Both the position numbers and the translations under genes were made by a program. Shown here one piece after another: positions 62,051 through 64,000 of a stretch of DNA of 64,000 nucleotides; the stretch's first letter is position 1; every line of letters starts with the position of its first letter. The notes beneath the pieces are model-generated. The model ran no database searches, had not been told where the DNA came from, and worked only from the letters and a program-made list of their open reading frames with translations. Location of the stretch: contig OZ007032.1 in the NCBI GenBank assembly GCA_963931615.1, positions 930,001 through 994,000 of the forward strand. Reading direction: 5' to 3'. The stretch is from Coprenecus sp902388455. Lineage in GTDB: Bacteria > Bacteroidota > Bacteroidia > Bacteroidales > UBA932.

Positions 62051-64000
62051 CTATCTGTAGATTGTTAAGACACCTGCAAATGAATCTTTTATATAATTTA
62101 ATTCATCCTTGGGCAACGAATCAAATTCTTGTTTGAGTTTCCATAGACAGCCTTTTGGATCTGAAATCTCATCACGTAAATTTACATAAAATTTCAATAC
62201 CTCATTGATACGTTCTCCATAATCTTCACCCATATTTGTTTGAGTAAAATTTCTATCGTGTATTATAGACAACAAAGTGTCTCTTTCTTGTATTGACAAA
62301 GAATTCATAGTATCAACCCATCGCTTCATACTTAGCGGATGAGATTTTTTTTCAAGCCATTCAAAAAAGAAACGGTAAATAATATAGGTATCCGGCATTT
62401 CAAGTAACGTATAATATTCATGAATATCTCTACCAAATGCCTTATGAAAGTATGATTGTCCTCTACCAATGCTTCCTTTCGTTGAATTAAGAATGGCTTG
62501 GATGGAGCGGATATATTTTCTATTCCAATGCTTGCCTATATAGTCTCGATCATGGCTATATTCCCCCAATAAAGGATGATATTTCATAGGAAAAGAATAT
62601 ACATTAATACCCAATTCATCACACAATTCAACATTTATCTTTAGTCGTTCATACAAATCAGATGGTTTGTCAGTGAAATTATAGAGGAGATAGTTTGAAA
62701 AGTTCTTGATTCCATATTTTGCGCTCCATCGTACTGCCTGTATATAATCATCCTTCACTGAAAGAGAATCAAATGCAATTCGTAATGGAGAAATCGCAAT
62801 TTTAGACAACATCTCCGCCTTTTCTTCAGTGAATAGACGAGCATCAACACCCTGATTAAAATCAACAATACGCTGCCTAGGTCTCAACCGTTTATAAAAT
62901 TTGGCATAATCATTTGATATAAGTTCGTAAGCTTTTATTGCGTTATCTTTTGTACTTGTACCCAACGAAAGCAAACCAAAATCGTACAAAATCGAATAGA
63001 CCTTATATGATAACTCTTTTTCTTTAATAGAAGAAAGGAAGTTTGAATACTCTCGATGTGCCATGCGCAAATATGCCCTGTCATTGATACCTTTTTGCAG
63101 ATTTGATATAGCTAATTTTAATTGATTTGGAGCTTGATAAGTTGCACCTCGCTGAAATCCACACTTAATAATATCGTCAATAATATCATTAAATCTTTCA
63201 GAAGCAAGAACATTGTTATCCATCAGCAACAAGTCTTTTTGTTCTCCAAATTTATTTTTTACACGTTCAATTCTATCTGACATAGGTATATAATCCTTAT
63301 ACTCTGGCTCTATCTTAGGCACTGCACAGAATGCGCAATGTCTAACACAACCTTTAGTCATTGATCCATAATATGCATTTGACATATCATATCGGTAATC
63401 AGTCTCTTCTAATATGGAATAATCCAATGGTAATGTATCTATAATTATTTCATTGCCATTATCTATGATACCTGGTTTATTAAGCAAACCAACGAATGGT
63501 TTAATGTTTGTAGCAGCTTCAAGTTCTTCTGGCTGCAAAGTTGCCAAAACACCTCCAACCATAATTTGCCCATTAGGTTTTAGCAACTCTTTAACCTGAT
63601 TTATAGTCTTTACTGTTATGTCAAAATAAAACGTGAATAAAGTTGTAACACCTATCCAGTCCCATTCTTTTTCATCATTATTAAGATAGTATTTTTTCCA
63701 AATATAATCCTTAAAATAATTGAGCCAATCTAAAATAAGTATATAATCTTCTCTTTCATTGGCAATTTCCAAACGTTCAAGATACACAGCTTTACGAGTT
63801 TTAATATAACTCTTAATTGCATCATGTTTGCTTCTCCAATTATCCCCAGGAGCAATGCTAATTAACTTTCCTATGCACTTTTCTACAGCTCGTTCAAGAA
63901 TAAAATCCTTAATGTCTCCCTTAAAAAAAAAGACATTGTCACCTAAAGATTTAAAGTAAGTAGACAACTTCATTAAACCAATAGGGGGAAATTTATTCTT
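62051..64000 (-). CDS. B12-type radical SAM protein, 5' end outside the window
   Basis: The frame is open to the right edge: nine codons before the first visible ATG at 63973 read KNKFPPIGL, giving FPPIGLMKLSTYFKSLGDNV, the pattern that starts the cobalamin-binding domain of B12 radical SAM proteins. The Rossmann-like N-terminal region (QIMVGGVLATLQPEELEA) precedes the cluster-binding TKGCVRHCAFCAVPK (Cx3Cx2C, about residue 207-214 from that ATG). The ~430-residue C-terminal part is long and unassigned (VDFNQGVDARLFTEEKAEML). Substrate unknown; it lies in a defence-rich region. Not a viperin: length and N-terminal domain differ. Confidence 0.8.
   Translation of the reverse strand, partial: KNKFPPIGLMKLSTYFKSLGDNVFFFKGDIKDFILERAVEKCIGKLISIAPGDNWRSKHDAIKSYIKTRKAVYLERLEIANEREDYILILDWLNYFKDYIWKKYYLNNDEKEWDWIGVTTLFTFYFDITVKTINQVKELLKPNGQIMVGGVLATLQPEELEAATNIKPFVGLLNKPGIIDNGNEIIIDTLPLDYSILEETDYRYDMSNAYYGSMTKGCVRHCAFCAVPKIEPEYKDYIPMSDRIERVKNKFGEQKDLLLMDNNVLASERFNDIIDDIIKCGFQRGATYQAPNQLKLAISNLQKGINDRAYLRMAHREYSNFLSSIKEKELSYKVYSILYDFGLLSLGTSTKDNAIKAYELISNDYAKFYKRLRPRQRIVDFNQGVDARLFTEEKAEMLSKIAISPLRIAFDSLSVKDDYIQAVRWSAKYGIKNFSNYLLYNFTDKPSDLYERLKINVELCDELGINVYSFPMKYHPLLGEYSHDRDYIGKHWNRKYIRSIQAILNSTKGSIGRGQSYFHKAFGRDIHEYYTLLEMPDTYIIYRFFFEWLEKKSHPLSMKRWVDTMNSLSIQERDTLLSIIHDRNFTQTNMGEDYGERINEVLKFYVNLRDEISDPKGCLWKLKQEFDSLPKDELNYIKDSFAGVLTIYR

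Noticed and set aside
62051..64000. Prokaryotic viperin
   Set aside because: It has the Cx3Cx2C motif, but the length and the B12-type N-terminal domain do not fit the shorter viperin family.
1..64000. CRISPR array, tRNA or rRNA genes
   Set aside because: No regularly spaced direct repeats with unique spacers beyond the three-copy 33-bp motifs (motif ~9 bp, no cas genes), and no cloverleaf or rRNA-like sequence was noticed.

Overview
The window looks like a chromosome segment of a member of the Bacteroidales (Bacteroidota). The evidence is repeated TAnnTTTG promoter boxes, tandem GH92/GH2/GH95/GH29 glycosidases with Bacteroidota-type signal peptides, a Pst operon of the Bacteroidota type, and phase-variable type I restriction genes next to a tyrosine recombinase. 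The core genes are GC-rich (an Alistipes/Rikenellaceae-like or related lineage is plausible, but I cannot fix the genus), whereas the accessory blocks are clearly AT-rich.

Layout. (1) 1-1248: an AbiL-like ATPase/RloB nuclease pair, cut by the left edge. (2) 1254-22971: core block with a GH105 hydrolase, a Nudix enzyme, three tandem GH92 alpha-mannosidase-family enzymes and a GH2 enzyme (glycan breakdown), then pstSCAB-phoU, an EEP-family hydrolase, metH-metF and a small esterase. (3) 23100-34425: an accessory block with a GIY-YIG/RAMA-like protein, a tyrosine recombinase, two inverted hsdS genes (one without a start codon, sharing inverted repeats with the other), a RhuM-family gene, hsdM, two small nuclease-like genes and hsdR. 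(4) 34463-36152: a glutaredoxin remnant and a hipBA module. (5) 36178-43344: core-like GC-rich genes: a transporter remnant fused in frame to a GH95 fucosidase, a GH29 fucosidase, a Sel1-repeat protein and an unknown protein. (6) 43345-64000: a defence island with two DUF4143 ATPases, a truncated RhuM gene with an IS4-family remnant, a TOTE-type primase-helicase, AbiEi/AbiEii, a Lit-like metallopeptidase, an AAA ATPase - SEFIR/TIR protein - PtuA-like ATPase - HNH nuclease operon, an orphan frameshifted HTH regulator and a radical SAM protein cut by the right edge.

How the parts work together. The left core block would take glycans apart (mannosidases, galactosidase-type, unsaturated uronyl hydrolase) and scavenge phosphate. 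The RM block is a shufflon-like specificity switch: recombination at a 45-bp perfect inverted repeat in the middle of the two hsdS genes would exchange second target-recognition halves. The right island is a dense collection of anti-phage genes. The most interesting one is a SEFIR/TIR + Septu-like (PtuA/PtuB) arrangement whose HNH gene is split by a 1705-bp insertion sequence with a 6-bp target duplication; removing the IS restores a single 331-residue reading frame.

Most unexpected structure: both DUF4143 ATPase genes are preceded by three GAAnnnGTG-type motifs spaced exactly 33 bp apart and overlapping their promoters, and two diverged noncoding copies of a ~260-bp repeat flank the AbiE genes.
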